A stretch of 64,000 nt of DNA from Aralia elata (GCA_034770075.1 CM068379.1:26411506-26475505); one strand, 5' to 3'; counted from the first letter of the stretch, positions 47,394 to 60,410 are shown. Numbers and translations: made by a program. The notes: generated from the sequence alone by a model not told the origin.

Positions 47394-49065
47394 GTCCAAA
47401 ATTTGTCCTTGGTGATTTCATGGAATTTGAAGAAACTTTGATAAAATGACAGAAACCTCAAATTTTGATTCTTAGATTCATGGTTTATACGATTTAAGTT
47501 GTTAGAATCATGCTAGAAGGCTTGGGTAACGATTATTATGAAGTATAGTATTTGGGTATGTTTAATTTGATGTAAGAATAAGAAGATTAGAAATTTTTGG
47601 CCTGTTTCTGTGTTCTTTGCGAACTGCAAGAACTGAGTTTCGAGTCCACCGCCTCGGCGGTGGAATTACTCTAGAAATGTCGCCCCAGCTGTGTCACCGC
47701 GCTGGCGGTGCAATTGAACTGACTTTGTCGCCCCGGCGATGACCCCGCCCCAGCGACAAAATTGAACTAGAATTCCCGCCCCGACGGTAGGGTCACCCCG
47801 GCGACGATTTGTAAAGGAAACCACCGCCCCGGCGGTGGAACAAAAAAAAAGTAAAAAGAAGGGAGTAAAAATTTTATTCTTGCTTTGTAGTCATGTTATG
47901 ATATCGTAGACATATCTAAAGCTTAGACTAATGTATGAAATGAATGTTAAGATACTGTGATGGGTGGTAAGCATGTACCCATTGATTGTTCGGTGTCAAC
48001 TGAGATATTAAAATGAAAATTAGATGAGAATGAATCCTGAAGTGTTTATAATACTGTAACTAATTATTGTTACTGTTTTATAAACAGAATGTATAAGTTG
48101 ATTAAAGAACGTGAATTTTAATTTGTAATCTACACACGAGACAAGTATCTTATCCTTACTTTTACGTTTACGCAGGTTTTCTACCTTGATCTATTATTTC
48201 GTTGAAAGCAAGCTACCTAATACTACCTTGATTTCAATTACGCAAGTTCCTAAATTTCATTATCTTAGAATGCAAACATAATGCTATTACTTACTTGAGC
48301 AAGTTATTATTCCTATTCCATTCAATTTCATGGATTCAATGAGAAGTTCTAATTTACTTTTTGTAATATTTCAGTTATACAGAATTTACCCAATTGTACC
48401 TTTTGCGAGATTTAGTCTTTGATTCTCGAATATTAATTACATTTTTATTGAACCTTGATTGACTAGCGAACCCTTATTGATTCGACTAGTCTATAGTTGA
48501 TGAGCGTTCTAAATTCTAGAAACGTTATTGAAGTAAATCCAAACCAAACTTCTTTTGGTGCGGACTCCGATATAAAACTAAGATGAACAACCCTTATACA
48601 GGGGATTTTATTTACGCGTTAGCGTTAAGATGTTGTGCACATACATGGTACAAAGGGCTGATCCCCGTGAGTACGAGAAGTAAGGTCCATATAGTCTTAC
48701 GACTGTTAAAAGTTTAAGGTAGAAATACTGATAACCTGGGACATAGTTCGTGGTCTTAAGACCCTCAGATGTTCTTTTGAATCTTGTCTTATAATCTTGA
48801 CTCAAAAGCTGAATCTTCGATTATTCAATATTTGTTGATTATTTCGCATGTTATTATTATTATTATTATTATTGTTGTTGTACTTGCTGGGCAATCATTG
48901 CTCACCCTTGCATAAAGATGTTGTAACCCGTTAATGGGAGATTTCAATTTTAATTAATAGTTTTCCTTTATATTTGAATGGGTAGTTAGATGTGATGTGA
49001 TATATATTTGGATAGTGAACACCAAATCCTAAGGAAACGAAGTACCCAGATTTGGGGGTGTCACA
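47394..49065 (+). mobile_element. Element C 5' LTR, second segment
   Basis: Runs from the B junction to GGGGGTGTCACA at 49065, three bases before the PBS. It holds a GC-rich palindrome cluster (47646-47838), the conserved GGGCTGATCCCC motif (48655), an ATT microsatellite near 48850, and the TGGGCAA/TTGCTCA hairpin (48888-48904). With 25316-26324 it gives at least 2.68 kb. Some LTR may have been lost at the B junction. Confidence 0.9.
47646..47838 (+). repeat. GC-rich cluster of short palindromes in C LTR
   Basis: CCACCGCCTCGGCGGTGG at 47646-47663 and CCACCGCCCCGGCGGTGG at 47821-47838 bound a block of related CGCCCCGGCG, CACCGCGCTGGCGGTG and CGCCCCAGC variants. It is a GC island inside an otherwise AT-rich LTR. 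Confidence 0.75.
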
Positions 49066-49068
49066 GGT

Positions 49069-49080
49069 TGGTATCAGAGC
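49069..49080 (+). other. Primer binding site of element C
   Basis: TGGTATCAGAGC, three bases after the LTR end, as in A. Confidence 0.9.
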
Positions 49081-49297
49081 TGTAGATTATGAACCTTAGG
49101 TGGGGAAACCTTAGGGTAGTAGCCTTTTAAGAGATAGAGAATATAGTGGTGATAAACTCTTATCAAGTTCTAAGGAATGAATTAAGGAATTCATTAAAGA
49201 TAATAAAAGACTTTATGTTCTATGTACTTATGTGTTAACAACCTATGTGTCGCGATTAGTACCGAGTATTAATTAAAATTTAAACTTTATTGTCAGG

Positions 49298-49378
49298 ATG
49301 TCGGATGTTGGAGGATTCAGTCAGCCTAGGATGTTGAGCCCCGAGTGGTTGGAGAGGAGGAGCCCCGTGATATACATG
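49298..49378 (+). pseudogene. Element C ORF1, 5' fragment
   Basis: The ATG at 49298 follows TTATTGTCAGG. It gives 27 codons (MSDVGGFSQPRMLSPEWLER...) before the D insertion. The frame differs from that of the continuation at 58190, so a small indel lies near the site as well. It is homologous in position to ORF1 of A. Confidence 0.7.
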
Positions 49379-51183
49379 TGTTAGGTTTGTATATAGCGCG
49401 AACATTCAATCAAATTACATAAATAGTGCGAAAGCGCAATTAAACGGATTTTAAAATTTTTCATACAAACCATCACCATGATCATCCTTGTGATCAATTA
49501 TCAATTAAACGAAAGAGATAGAGATATAGAATTATACCCTCGTGAATCAAAGCTTCCTCAGGTACAAGTTCACCTCCAATTCCTTCGAGTTCTCCTTGAA
49601 TTCCACCGATTAAATTCCTTCCTTTGATTAACGTTAGCCACCCAAGTGTTTGGCCTCTAGAGGTGATCCACCAAAGAATAATAGTTGTTCAAGAAGATGG
49701 GTGTTGGCAAAACCCTAGTTTCTATCTCTATAGAAATTGCAAGTACTCTCTCTCTCCAATTCTTATGGAAGAGTGTGTAACTGTCTAACCCTAAATCATG
49801 ATAAGACTCCTCTTATTTATAGATATAGGGAACCCTCCTAAACTATTTAGGATTAGGTTTTTTTTTTAATTAAACTCTTTTCATTAATTAAACTCCTAAT
49901 CCAATTAGAAATTTATGAGAGTACTTTTATTAATTAATTCCCAAACCCTTTTTAAGAACTAAATAATAATAATAGCAATAATAATAATAAGACTCCTCTT
50001 ATTAATTTATATTTAATATTTCAAAAATATTAAATAATAAATATTAAGCTATTTAATTTATTCTATCTCCATAGATTAAATTAAATACACTTAACTTATT
50101 ATTACAATTATGTCATTTACTTCTTAAACAAATATTTTTCTTTTGCGGTGTGACCCTTTAGGTTCTCCATATTAAACCGGTTGTGAATAAATCAATTAGA
50201 ACAATTCTAATCTTATTTAAATAAATAAATTAAACTATTTAATTTATTTAAATAAATAATATTTATTCTACAATAAGGGTAAGCCCCCTTAGCGATCAAC
50301 GACTTTCCAGATAATAGAGATTTCAACATTAATCACAAAAGAACCTTTCAGTGCATAGTTACCGTACAATTCAATCCTTCTACCATACAATGTCCCAATT
50401 AAATATAAGACATGGAATTACTGTCAAGTCTTATTTTATTTAATTATATGTATTTCGATTCTCAAATGCACAACTCTGATTAATGCAAATTAGAAACTCC
50501 TTTCTAATTTCATTTTGCTTTGGCCAAAGACTTCTGAGTTGTCATTTATCAACTCACATAGGACATTCACTCCTTTTACTAGAAGTGGTAGATTCTTTGT
50601 TGACCATTCACCTATCTCTATGTACAACTTATTATACCCAATCATACCCTTTGATATACCCTAAGGGTCTTAAGGGACATGTCAAAGTATAACTCATCAC
50701 ACACAAGATACTATGATGATCTCAAGTCCAAGGATCACTTGTACTACTATCACTAGAGGAATTCCTAGTGATAGGCGAGTAAAACTCCATTAGGTATTCC
50801 TTAGCGAGCCACGTTCAGTGAACTTATTCTCTAATAAGCACCTACATACTTGCTTTAGTGTCTCCACACAAATGATTATGAGATCAATCATCCTCTTCAT
50901 AAGAGCAAGCAACGTATGTACTAATCTATCCGGATTCACTAATCCCCTTTTTAGTAATCCATCGATTAGGAACAATTTTAGTTTATGAGCTATCTAGAAT
51001 TTAGATCTCATTAGCATGATCACCATCATGATTCTAAAAGTATTGCTCAAAACTATGGGTTTATCACATTTAATATAACAGCACCATGTAGATAAAGTAA
51101 AATGCCTTTAACAAACGAATAAGATTACAAAGTATATGCTATATCATATCAAATATGATTGACTTGTGTGCATACTACTTTCA
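49379..51183 (-). mobile_element. Copia D 3' LTR
   Basis: 1805 bp, starting TGAAAGTAG at 51183 and ending CTAACA at 49379 on the minus strand. The TATA box is at 49814-49821. The purine tract AGTGGGAGAT (minus strand, about 51184-51193) abuts its start. Confidence 0.95.
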
Positions 51184-53170
51184 ATCTCCCACTTGCACTA
51201 AAGCCAATCGCCATGGTATCTAATACCTTTCTTCTCTAAGTGACGATCATCCTGCTGTTTGGATAAAGCTTTAGTAAATGGATATGCAATGTTGTTCTTG
51301 AGAGTCCACTATCTCTATAGTGACTTCTCCTCTTTCAATGATTCCACTAATCAAATGAAAGTGCCGCAACACTTGTTTGAATCCAAGATGAGACTTAGGA
51401 ACTATTCCTAGTTCGGTAATGAACTTTTCATCCAAACAATCAACTTATAGCTTCATTTACAACTATATACTTTGTCTTTGTCACTAATTAATCAACTCTT
51501 TGCTATTTGGAACTTTTCCAATTCACTGCACTACCTTTCAAGGTAACGATTTACCTTAAAGTGGATTTGTTATCGTCTTGGTCAGTCTGAAAAACTTGAG
51601 TCTGTTTAGCCCTCTAGTTTTAATTCAGACCTACCATGAATCATGATCACATCTTCAATACCGGTTAAGTACCTAAAACTGTTTATCACTGTCTTACAGT
51701 GATCATCTCCAGAATATGACTGATCAACATCAAGCCTTGTATATTCATTGCATATATGATAGTAACTCATGCGATCTCTCTTTCAATTGGGGACAATTTT
51801 AGAGAGATACACTCCATGACTCATCATCATGAGACCTCTCTTAGAGTTTGCCATGTTAAACGCCTTTAGCATCAAATGAATATATGTTCCTTGGGTCAAG
51901 CCGAACATCCTTTTAAATCTATCCATATAGATTTATATCCCTAATTTATAGGATGCTCCTCCCAAGTCATTCATGGAGGAATGTTTAGACAATTTTATCT
52001 TTATTGATTGTAGCATTGGTGTGTTATTCCTTATCAGAAGTATATCAACATATAATACCAAGAATGTCACAGCGCTCCCACTGACCCTTTTATACACACT
52101 AGGTTCATTCTCATTTTTGATAAAATCAAACTCTTTTGATTGTCTCATCAAAACGAATGTTCCATCTTTGAGAAGCTTGCTTCAATCCATCAATGGATCA
52201 TTGTAGCTTAAAACACGATTTGCTTCAACCTTTGAAACAAATTCCTCTGGCTGTATCATACATACATTCTCCTCAAGTCTTCATTGAGGAAGGGTGTCTC
52301 CACATCGATTTTGCCAGATTTCGTAATAAGCTGCAATCACAAGCAAAATCCAAATGGACTTGAGCATTACCCGATAATAAGGTTTTATCATAGTCAACTC
52401 CTTGACTTGAAAAACCTTTTAAACAGGTCTGGTCTTATAGGTCTCCACCTTGCCATTTGCCCTACTCTTTCTCTTAAAGACCCATATTCACACTCTAGGC
52501 ACTATGCCCTTTTGTGGAGTAACCAGAGTCTATACTTGGTTCTCATACATTGAGTCTATTTCGGATTTCATGGCCATCTGCCATTTCTCTGAGTGTCTTC
52601 TACTCATAGCCTCATCGTATATAACTAGATTATCATTCTTTATGATGCGTACCTCATCATCATCCTCTATGATGAATCCATACCTCCCAGATATCTTCGG
52701 TACTCTTCCAGATTTACGATTCGATTGTGGTACAATAGGTCTATCTACAGGTTCCTCGGTTTAACTTAAAATGCTTTGTGGTTCTTGAACTCCTTCAAGA
52801 TCTATTACCCTCCCACTAGCTCCTTCAATGATAAACACCTTTATCTAAGAAGGCAGCGTGTAGGATTATAGTAATAATACCCTAAACTTTTTTTAGGATA
52901 TCCCACAAGTCTGCACTTGTCAGATTTTATCCCAAACTTATCTTTGAAACCTTTTCACATAAGCTGGACAACCCCTTATCTTAACATACTTAAGAATAGG
53001 AATCCTTCCTATCCATAACCTTTATGGAGTCTTGGGCTCGAATTTTTGAGGTTACCTTATTTTTGTAGATATGCAGCCCTTTCTAGGGCATAACCCTAGA
53101 TGGATACTAGAATGTCGGTAAAAATCATCATGGACTACACCATGTCCAACAAGGTACAATTTCTCCTTTT
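51184..53170 (-). pseudogene. pol: Copia D pol: end of integrase region, RT, RNase H
   Basis: Reading on the minus strand, after INT remnants near 53000-53150, the RT begins around 52760 with GRYGFIIEDDDEV-like linker sequence, then WQMAMKSEIDSMYENQV and WVFKRKS. Further on are DFIKNENEPSVYKRVSG and LVLYVDILLIRNN (52151-51933). The catalytic Y-V-D-D has lost one Asp codon (near 52045-52053). RNase H to about 51200 is barely readable. Many TAG/TGA codons and frame changes make it inactive. Plus-strand ORFs here are shadows. Confidence 0.8.
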
Positions 53171-54681
53171 TAGATACACTAATCAATTATTGCGTATCAG
53201 GAGGTGTCCATTATGAGAAAATACCATTTTGAGATGATCTAGAAACTCATTGCTCAAGTATTCCTTCTTCGATCTGATCAAAGAATCTTAATACTTTGTT
53301 AATATGTTTCACTTCTAAATTCTTTGAACATTTCAAAAGATTCAGACTTGTATTTTATCAAATACACACATTCAACTCTTTGAATGATCATCTCCTTTTC
53401 TTTTATTAGTTTATTCAATTTGCAAAATATTTTTTATGTAAGTCAAGTATACAAAGTCTATCAAGTAATCTTCCAGTTTCAAATAAAACATTATCATTAT
53501 AAATAGAACAACAATTGTTCTTAAATATAATACCAGAACCTTCCTTGTCCAACAATGAAAATTCTAATATTTCTAATGAGAACTAGAACATAATAACAAC
53601 TTATTAACTTAATAGACTTGCCTGTAGGCAATGCTAAACTATACGTTCCTATGGTTAATGCAGCAACCTTTGCTCCATTCCCACACATAAGATTACTTAC
53701 TCTTAGTTTAGATTTCTACTTCTGCTTAGTCTTTGCATTGGATTGCATACATGAGAACTACAACTGGTATCCAATACCCAAGTAGAACCTTGACTTACAG
53801 AAAGATTTATTTTTAATCATGAACAAACTTATATCTGTAATCGAGGCTTCACTAAGCTTCTTCTGGTTAGCCTTTGTAAGATTCTCCTTACAGTTTCCTT
53901 TCTAGTATCCAGGCTTATTGCAGTGGAAGCAAACTCCTTTGCTATCTGCATCAGTCTTGTTCTTATTGTCCTTTGTTTTTGCCTTTCCATTTACCTTCTT
54001 TGAATTGTTCTTCTTTTAAGAAGATCCTTTGGCCCTCTTCCGCTTCCTGGAAGAATCATCTACCTGTAAGACTTGGTCTTTCTTGGTTGGAAAGTGACTC
54101 TTTACATTTTTCAACGTGTTTAAGCAACTTAGGCAGGCTGATATATATAGCTTGTTCACGTGAAAATTCACAACAAATTGTGAGAAAGAGTCCGAAAGTG
54201 ATTGCAAGATCAAATCTTGGATCAACTCTCCATCCATGACAAAACCTTGTTGTCCTAATTGTTCAATCAGATTGATCATTTTTAGGACATTTGTCTATAC
54301 TGTAGTGCCATCGGTTATTCTAGATTGGAAGAGCTCCTTAGATATCTGATATCTAATAGTCCTACTTTCCTCACCATTCAACTCCTTGAAGGTGCCGGAG
54401 TACAGTAGGAGCATCCATAGTTTCATGCTGACACTGAAGCTCGTTACTCATGGATGCGAGCATGATGCATTGAGCCAACTGTGCATTATCTTGCTACTTT
54501 CTAAAAGTAGCAATCTCTTCCTCAGAGGCATTGTCTGCAACCATTGTAGGGATATACATATTAAGGACATAAGATAGCTTTTCAGCCTTGAGAACTATTC
54601 TCAAATTTCTTAACCAGTCCGTTTAATATGGTCCAATTAATTAACATCTAATATGCTATGCAGTGATAGTGAATTAGACAT
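53171..54681 (-). pseudogene. gag: Copia D gag, protease and integrase start
   Basis: Gag starts with ATG at 54681 (MSNSLSL). Its core is at 54279-54016 (LIEQLGQQGFVMDGELIQDLILQSL...). The zinc knuckle CFHCNKPGY with a Trp-to-stop follows near 53930. Next come the protease site WVLDTSCSSHVCN (about 53810-53740) and integrase core remnants (LIKYKSESFEMFKEF, about 53380-53330). Gag carries the same early frame break and TAA as copy E, plus further stops. Confidence 0.8.
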
Positions 54682-55383
54682 TGTAAAATTCTATAAATGA
54701 ATTTATAATTTAACAACATTTTAGCATACATTCATTTCTTAATTAATTACCAAAATAAATTAGGTCTTTATTTTAAATTGGCACCTCACTATTTTCATCA
54801 AACTGTATTACCCTCAATATATAGTTCGACAATTCTAATTAAAGATTTGCTAGTGAGAATAAGGATCCCATTCAAATGTATATAGCCTTGTGGTGACACA
54901 ACAAACAATATATAAATAAATAGGTAGACAACTATTGTCAATTACATCACTATGTAACTCCTTGTATTTTGCCTCTTAGATTATTTTGATCAAGTGGTGA
55001 TACATCCGAATCAAAATTATCCAAGTTAAGTCTAACCTAGCACTTCCATATATGTGAAAAGAAAAATACCATCTTTGTGGTGACACAACAAAACAGTAAT
55101 GTTCAATTCCTTAATAAGCATCAAATGTGATAATGCAACATCTTAAATATTTAATACTTGCCTTGTGGTGACACAACAAACTCATATTAAATATTTAATA
55201 CTCTATTGCTTTACCATGCTAGAAGGCAACGTTCGATATTCTAAATATCTTTGAACGCTTAGGACTTAATATAATTTATTTGAGGGGTTGTTATTATTTG
55301 TCTCATCTTGTTTAGCGCGCATGCACATATATATATATAAAATACGCGTCATATTATTCAACATGCGAAGCATGTTGGATAAT

Positions 55384-55423
<40 letters not shown>

Positions 55424-56365
55424 AGCATGCACATATAGAATACTATATTCTACCCGGATTGATTATGGACTTTTATTTTAGTTTGGTTCACTAGAGCCAC
55501 CAAGTGAACCAAAAGGTCAAACTTAGGGTACAAGAATTAAATTTAAATATAACTATTACATTTAAACCCGGGCTCCATTACAAACGGGTCTTCAAGCGCT
55601 CCTTGTTCTTTGGTCTCCAATTCTTCAAAATAATTCTAATTAATTCGATTACATGAACTATTTATTATAAATAAAAACCTTGATCAGCAGTCAAGGGGAA
55701 GTACATAGGAGGGAGATAGAATTTTACATTAAGAAAAATTAGAGAAGACGAGGTACGAAGACCCCATTTATAAAAACCCATACATTCAAGCATCGTCTAA
55801 AATAATTCCAATCAGACATTGGTCAATAGTCCATAATCAATCCCTATTTATTATCATACATATCTCTATATGTATCAATAAATAATATTCATCTCATGAA
55901 TAATAAAACCATTCCATATATGCATTGATATCAATTAATGGGCAAAAGTTTTGCTAATATTTAGTTTTGAAACAAAATAAACTCTTCTATTTTAATCAAA
56001 AACCAAATCCAAATTAAACTCCTTTAATTTTAGCAATCTGAAATCCTATTCCAGATAAAATAAACATCTTTATTTTAAGCTTATATCAATTAAATAAACC
56101 ATTTATTTTAATTGAAGGAAAAATTATTTTTCGGATTCTGCTGTCCGGCGCAGCTGCGCCTAGAATGAACTGGGTAACAGCGCAGCTGCGCTGTACCCCA
56201 GAAACGACTTTCTAGGTTTGGGCACAGCTGCACTCCAGAATGAACTGGAAACGGCGCAGTTGCGCTGCGTAGCAGATTCAGAAAAACAGATTCTGCCCAA
56301 AAATTTCGATCCAATCGCATACCATACACACATGGAATCATCAAAATTGATAATTAGCACAAGAT
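54682..56365 (-). other. Leader of copia D
   Basis: 1.7 kb without ORF. It includes hairpin motif copies CCTTGTGGTGACACAACAAA at 54886, about 54991 (diverged), 55073 and 55161; TA microsatellites near 55327-55420 around a CAACATGCGAAGCATGTTG hairpin; and GC palindromes at 56147-56270, including perfect GGCGCAGCTGCGCC (56147-56160) and CAGCGCAGCTGCGCTG (56178-56193). The order matches E's leader. Confidence 0.7.
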
Positions 56366-56380
56366 TAGGCTCTGATACCA
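56366..56380 (-). other. Primer binding site of copia D
   Basis: On the minus strand TGGTATCAGAGCC, one base after the LTR end. Confidence 0.9.
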
Positions 56381-56381
56381 C

Positions 56382-58189
56382 TATTAGGTTTGTATATAGA
56401 GCGAACATGCAATCAAATTACATAAATAGTGCGGAAGCGCAATAAAACGGATTTTAAAATTTTTCATACAAACCATCACCATGATCGTCCTTGTGATCAA
56501 TTATCAATTAAACAAAAGAGATAGAGATATAGAATTATACCCTCGTGAATCAAAGCTTCCTCAAGTACAAGTTCATCTCCAATTCCTTCGCGTTCTCCTT
56601 GAATTCCACCGATTAAATTCCTTCCTTTGATCAACGTTAGCCACCCAAGTGTTTGGCCTCTAGAGGTGATCCACCAAGGAATAATAGTTGTGAAAGAAGA
56701 TGGGTGTTAGCAAAACCCTAGTTTCTATCTCTATAGAAATTGCAAGTACTCTCTCTCTCCAATTCTTATGGAAGAGTGTGTAACTGTCTAATTCTAAATC
56801 ATGATAAGACTCCTCTTATTTATAGATATAGGGAACCCTCATAAACTATTTAGGATTAGGTTTTTTTTATTTTAATTAAACTCCTTTAATTAATTAAACT
56901 CCTAATCCAATTAGGAATTTATGAGAGTACTTTTATTAATTAATTCTCAAACCCTTTTTAAGAACTAACTAATAATAATAGTAATAATAATAATAAGACT
57001 CCTCTTATTAATTTATATTTAATATTTCCAAAATATTAAATAATAAATATTAAGCTATTTAATTTACTTTATCTCCATAGATTAAATTAAATACACTTAA
57101 CTTATTATTACAATTATGTCATTTACTTCTTAAACAAATATTTTTCTTTTGCGGTGTGACCCTTTAAGTTCTCCATATTAAACCGGTTGTGAATAAATCA
57201 ATTAGAACAATTCTAATCTTATTTAAATAAATAAATTAGACTATTTAATTTATTTAAATAAATAATATTTATTCTACAATAAGGGTAAGCCCCCTTAGTA
57301 ATCAACGATTTTTCAGATAATATAGATTTCAACATTAATCACAAAAGAACCTTTCAGTGCATAGTTACCGTACAATTCAATCCTTCTACCATACAATGTC
57401 CCAATTAAATATAAGACATGGAATTACTGCCAAGTCTTATTTTATTTAATTATATGTATTTCGATTCTCAAATGCATAACTCTGATTAATGCAAATTAGA
57501 AACTCCTTTATAATTTCATTCTACTTTGGTCAAAGACTTCTGAGTTGTCATTTATCAAATCACATAGGACATTCACTCCTTTTACTAGAAGTGGTAGATT
57601 CTTTGTCGACCATTCACCTATCTCCATGTACAACTTATTATACCCAATCATACCCTTTGATATATCCTAAGGGTCTTAAGGGACATGTTAAAGTATAACT
57701 CATCACACACAAGATACTATGATGATCTCAAGTCCAAGGATCACTTGTACTACTATCACTAGAGGAATTCCTATTCACAGGCGAGTAAAACTTCATTAGG
57801 TATTCCTTAGTGAGCCACGTTCAGTGAACTTATTCTCTAATAAGCACCTACATACTTGCTTTAGTGTCTCCACATAAATGATTTTGAGATCAATCATCCT
57901 CTTCATAAGAGCAAACAACGTATGTACTAATCTATCCGGATTCACTAATCCCCTTTTTAGTAATCCATCGATTAGGAACGATTTTAGTTTGTGAGCTATC
58001 TAGAATTTAGATCTCATTAGCATGATCACCATCATGATTCTAAAAGCATTGCTCAAAATTATGGGTTTATCACATTTAATATAACAGCACCATGTAGATA
58101 AAGTAAAATGCCTTTAACAAACGAATAAGATTACAAAGTATATGCTACATCATATCAAATATGATTGGCTTGTGTGCATACTACTTTCA
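56382..58189 (-). mobile_element. Copia D 5' LTR
   Basis: 1808 bp. The inner end is TATTAGG where the other LTR has TGTTAGG, a G-to-A change of the terminal dinucleotide. TATA box at 56817-56824. It differs from the 3' LTR by scattered substitutions and short indels, more than seen between A's LTRs. Confidence 0.95.
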
Positions 58190-58877
58190 CCATGTTATCC
58201 GGGAGCAGTTGATACAGAGAGAGCCATCTCCATTGATCACTGTTGTGGGTTAGGAGCATGAGCCCGAGTTTGATTCAGAGGAGGACTCTGAGGATGTTGA
58301 GACGGAGGCTGAGGAGGATGATGAGGATCCCAAGGAGATACCCCTTACCTCTGTCGATATTGAGATGTACGATGCATTGTATGATTATACCATAGAGTTA
58401 CAGGATAGAGTCAGAGATTTGGAGGGATAGGCAAATAGACGACAGACTCTTATAGATCAGAAGAATGAGAAAATTAAGGAACTTGATATACGTCTTGGAG
58501 ACGTGGAGTGGAAGTTAGTTCAGGTAGAAAGCCAAAAGGAAGACCTTTTAGCTGAGAATGAGAAGATGAAACTTAACATTCAGAAACTAAAGGACGATCT
58601 GAGTGAGGAGTCAGTGGAACATGCTAGAGTAGAGGATGCTTGGATGAACACCGCTCGACGTGCAGAGATTTTCGAAGAAGGCGAACAGGCAAAGAAGGCT
58701 AGGATTGAGGAGACAGACTATACTTTTCAAACAGCGATTGATAGGGCCCAGGATCGAGTTCTCCACTATCCAGTTCAGTTCGAGGACTTGCTATGGTACA
58801 TGTTGGATCGCAGGACGATGCTCCGTATCATGGAAGAAGAACGCAGGAAGGCGGTTCGACGCCTTAGTAGGCCGTGA
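58190..58877 (+). pseudogene. Element C ORF1, 3' part
   Basis: It continues ORF1 after D. An acidic stretch (about 58260-58350: many Glu/Asp) is followed by a heptad-rich coiled coil (58420-58620), then ARVEDAW and a basic C-terminus ending at TGA 58875-58877. TAG codons near 58248 and 58428 break it. The ARVEDAW...ARR...KKARIE region lines up with VRVRDAW...ASR...ARAVRIE in A's ORF1 at a matching distance from the end. Confidence 0.75.
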
Positions 58878-59174
58878 TAGGAGACGTATTGAAGTATATG
58901 CGTAAATATTTATGATACTTAATGATGTAAATTCCAGCGTGATTATACACAATGGAATATGACTATTTAATCCTAAAGATTGTTTGATCTTAGGATAGTT
59001 GATGTAAAAAGCAACGATGCTATCTTTCTATGTTTAAGACTTTTGAATTAATGAAATATTAATTTTATTTAAAGATGTTATGTGTTAAATTTTTAACCTG
59101 AATTGTTTAAGTTAAATATTGAACACTTAAGAAATTGAGTGTTAATTTAATAAGCGCATATTCTTGAACAGAAA
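58878..59174 (+). other. Spacer between ORF1 and gag in element C
   Basis: About 300 bp, AT-rich, no ORF, comparable to the 395-bp spacer in A. It ends with TTCTTGAACAG shortly before the gag ATG. Confidence 0.6.
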
Positions 59175-60000
59175 ATGCCGCTGAGATGCCAACCACGTCA
59201 ACAAGCTCAGGAGAGCACTACCAATAATAACAACGATGCTAATGCTAATCATGTACAGCAGTTGGTGAACCTTTTGGCTGGAGCACTTGCGAATCAGCCG
59301 TAAGCTCCACCAGTGACGTCATTTAAAGACTTCAAAGCGATAGGACCGCTAGAGTTTAGGGGGTTCCCTGAACCTGATCGAAGCCCAAACCTGGTTGATG
59401 AAGATGGAGAAAGTATTTGACGTTGCTAGGGTTAGTGATGATCAAAAGACTGCCTTTGCAACGTTCATGCTTAAATCAGAGGCCAGCTATTGGTGGCAGG
59501 CGAATAAGGTTCGAGGAGGTCAGGGTGTAATCGCATGGGATAGATTTAAGGAGATGTTCTTTGAGATGTACTTTATGACGAGCTCGCGTAACCAGATGGA
59601 GATTCAATTTCTGGAGCTGAAACAAGGTACCATGTCTGTACCGGAGTATGCTGCAAAATTCAATGAGTTGGCTAGGTTCGCAACCTATCAGGTGAATACC
59701 GATGAGAGAAAGGCGAGGAGGTTTGAACAAGGGTTGAAGCCGTGGTTGTATAGCAAAGTGTCAATGTTCCAATTGAACACTTTTACCGGAGTGTTGGAAA
59801 AGGTGATCATCGCAGAAGGAGGGAGTGATGCTCTGACTAAGTATAACCAGGAGCAGAAGAAGAAGAAGGGTGAAAATGAGAGTAATAAAGCAAGGGTAGT
59901 AACAGTGGTGGTCACAACCAGAAGAGGAAGTGGAATGATAATAGATCTGTTGGAAATCAATAGGGAGGTTAGAAGAAGAAAGTGGAAGCGTGTGTTACAT
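59175..60000 (+). pseudogene. gag: Element C gag, capsid part
   Basis: The ATG at 59175 (MPLRCQPRQQAQE) is followed by an asparagine-rich stretch, a TAA near 59299, and a frameshift around 59360. The capsid core is open from 59395: EKVFDVARVSDDQ, SYWWQANK, WDRFKEMFFEMYF, LKQGTMSVPEYAAKFNELAR, RRFEQGLKPWLY. Another frameshift occurs after about 59890, before the knuckles. It is closely similar to A's gag through the core. Confidence 0.85.
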
Positions 60001-60410
60001 GCGGGAAGAACCATGTGGGGATATGCCTGAAAGGGAAGAGGGTTTGCTACAATTGCAATCAGGAGGGCCACATAGCACCGAATTGTCCGAATCCAAAGAA
60101 GGGTGCTTGTTTCACATGCAGATCAAAAGATCATCTGGCTAGAGATTTCCCTAAGAAGGCAGCAGGAGGAACAGGAATAGGAACAGGAAGAAATAAGGGA
60201 AACAGTGGTGGTGGCACGTTAACTATAACCAGATCAGCACCAACAAACCGACCTACCGCCAGGACTTTCTACATGACCATGCAAGATGCCGTGCAGTCTC
60301 GCGATGTGGTGTCAGGTATCATTCCGATCAATAATATAGATGCTTATGTATTGTTTGATTCGGGTGCTACTTGTTCATTTATATATCCGATGACTTTGCT
60401 AAGAACTTAG
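60001..60410 (+). pseudogene. pol: Element C zinc knuckles and protease start
   Basis: Three knuckles: CVTCGKNHVGIC, CYNCNQEGHIAPNC and CFTCRSKDHLARDF (last Cys lost). Then PTARTFYMTMQD and protease LFDSGATCSF. A two-base gain in an ATAT run (about 60380) shifts the frame right after the active site. Confidence 0.85.

Larger units (their letters stand above)
49379..58189 (-). mobile_element. Copia element D, complete but decayed
   Basis: An 8.8-kb element of the E family in reverse orientation, inserted in C's ORF1. Its LTRs are 49379-51183 (3') and 56382-58189 (5'). The flanks are ACATG (49374-49378) and CCATG (58190-58194): four of five TSD bases agree. It has a PBS, leader, gag, protease, integrase and RT in the usual copia order, all with stops and frameshifts. 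Confidence 0.95.

Noticed and set aside
52284..52764. Plus-strand ORFs in copia D
   Set aside because: They overlap the minus-strand RT, which has clear copia motifs.
49374..58194. A perfect 5-bp TSD for copia D
   Set aside because: The flanks read ACATG and CCATG, so only four bases agree. I treat it as a mutated TSD, not an exact one.
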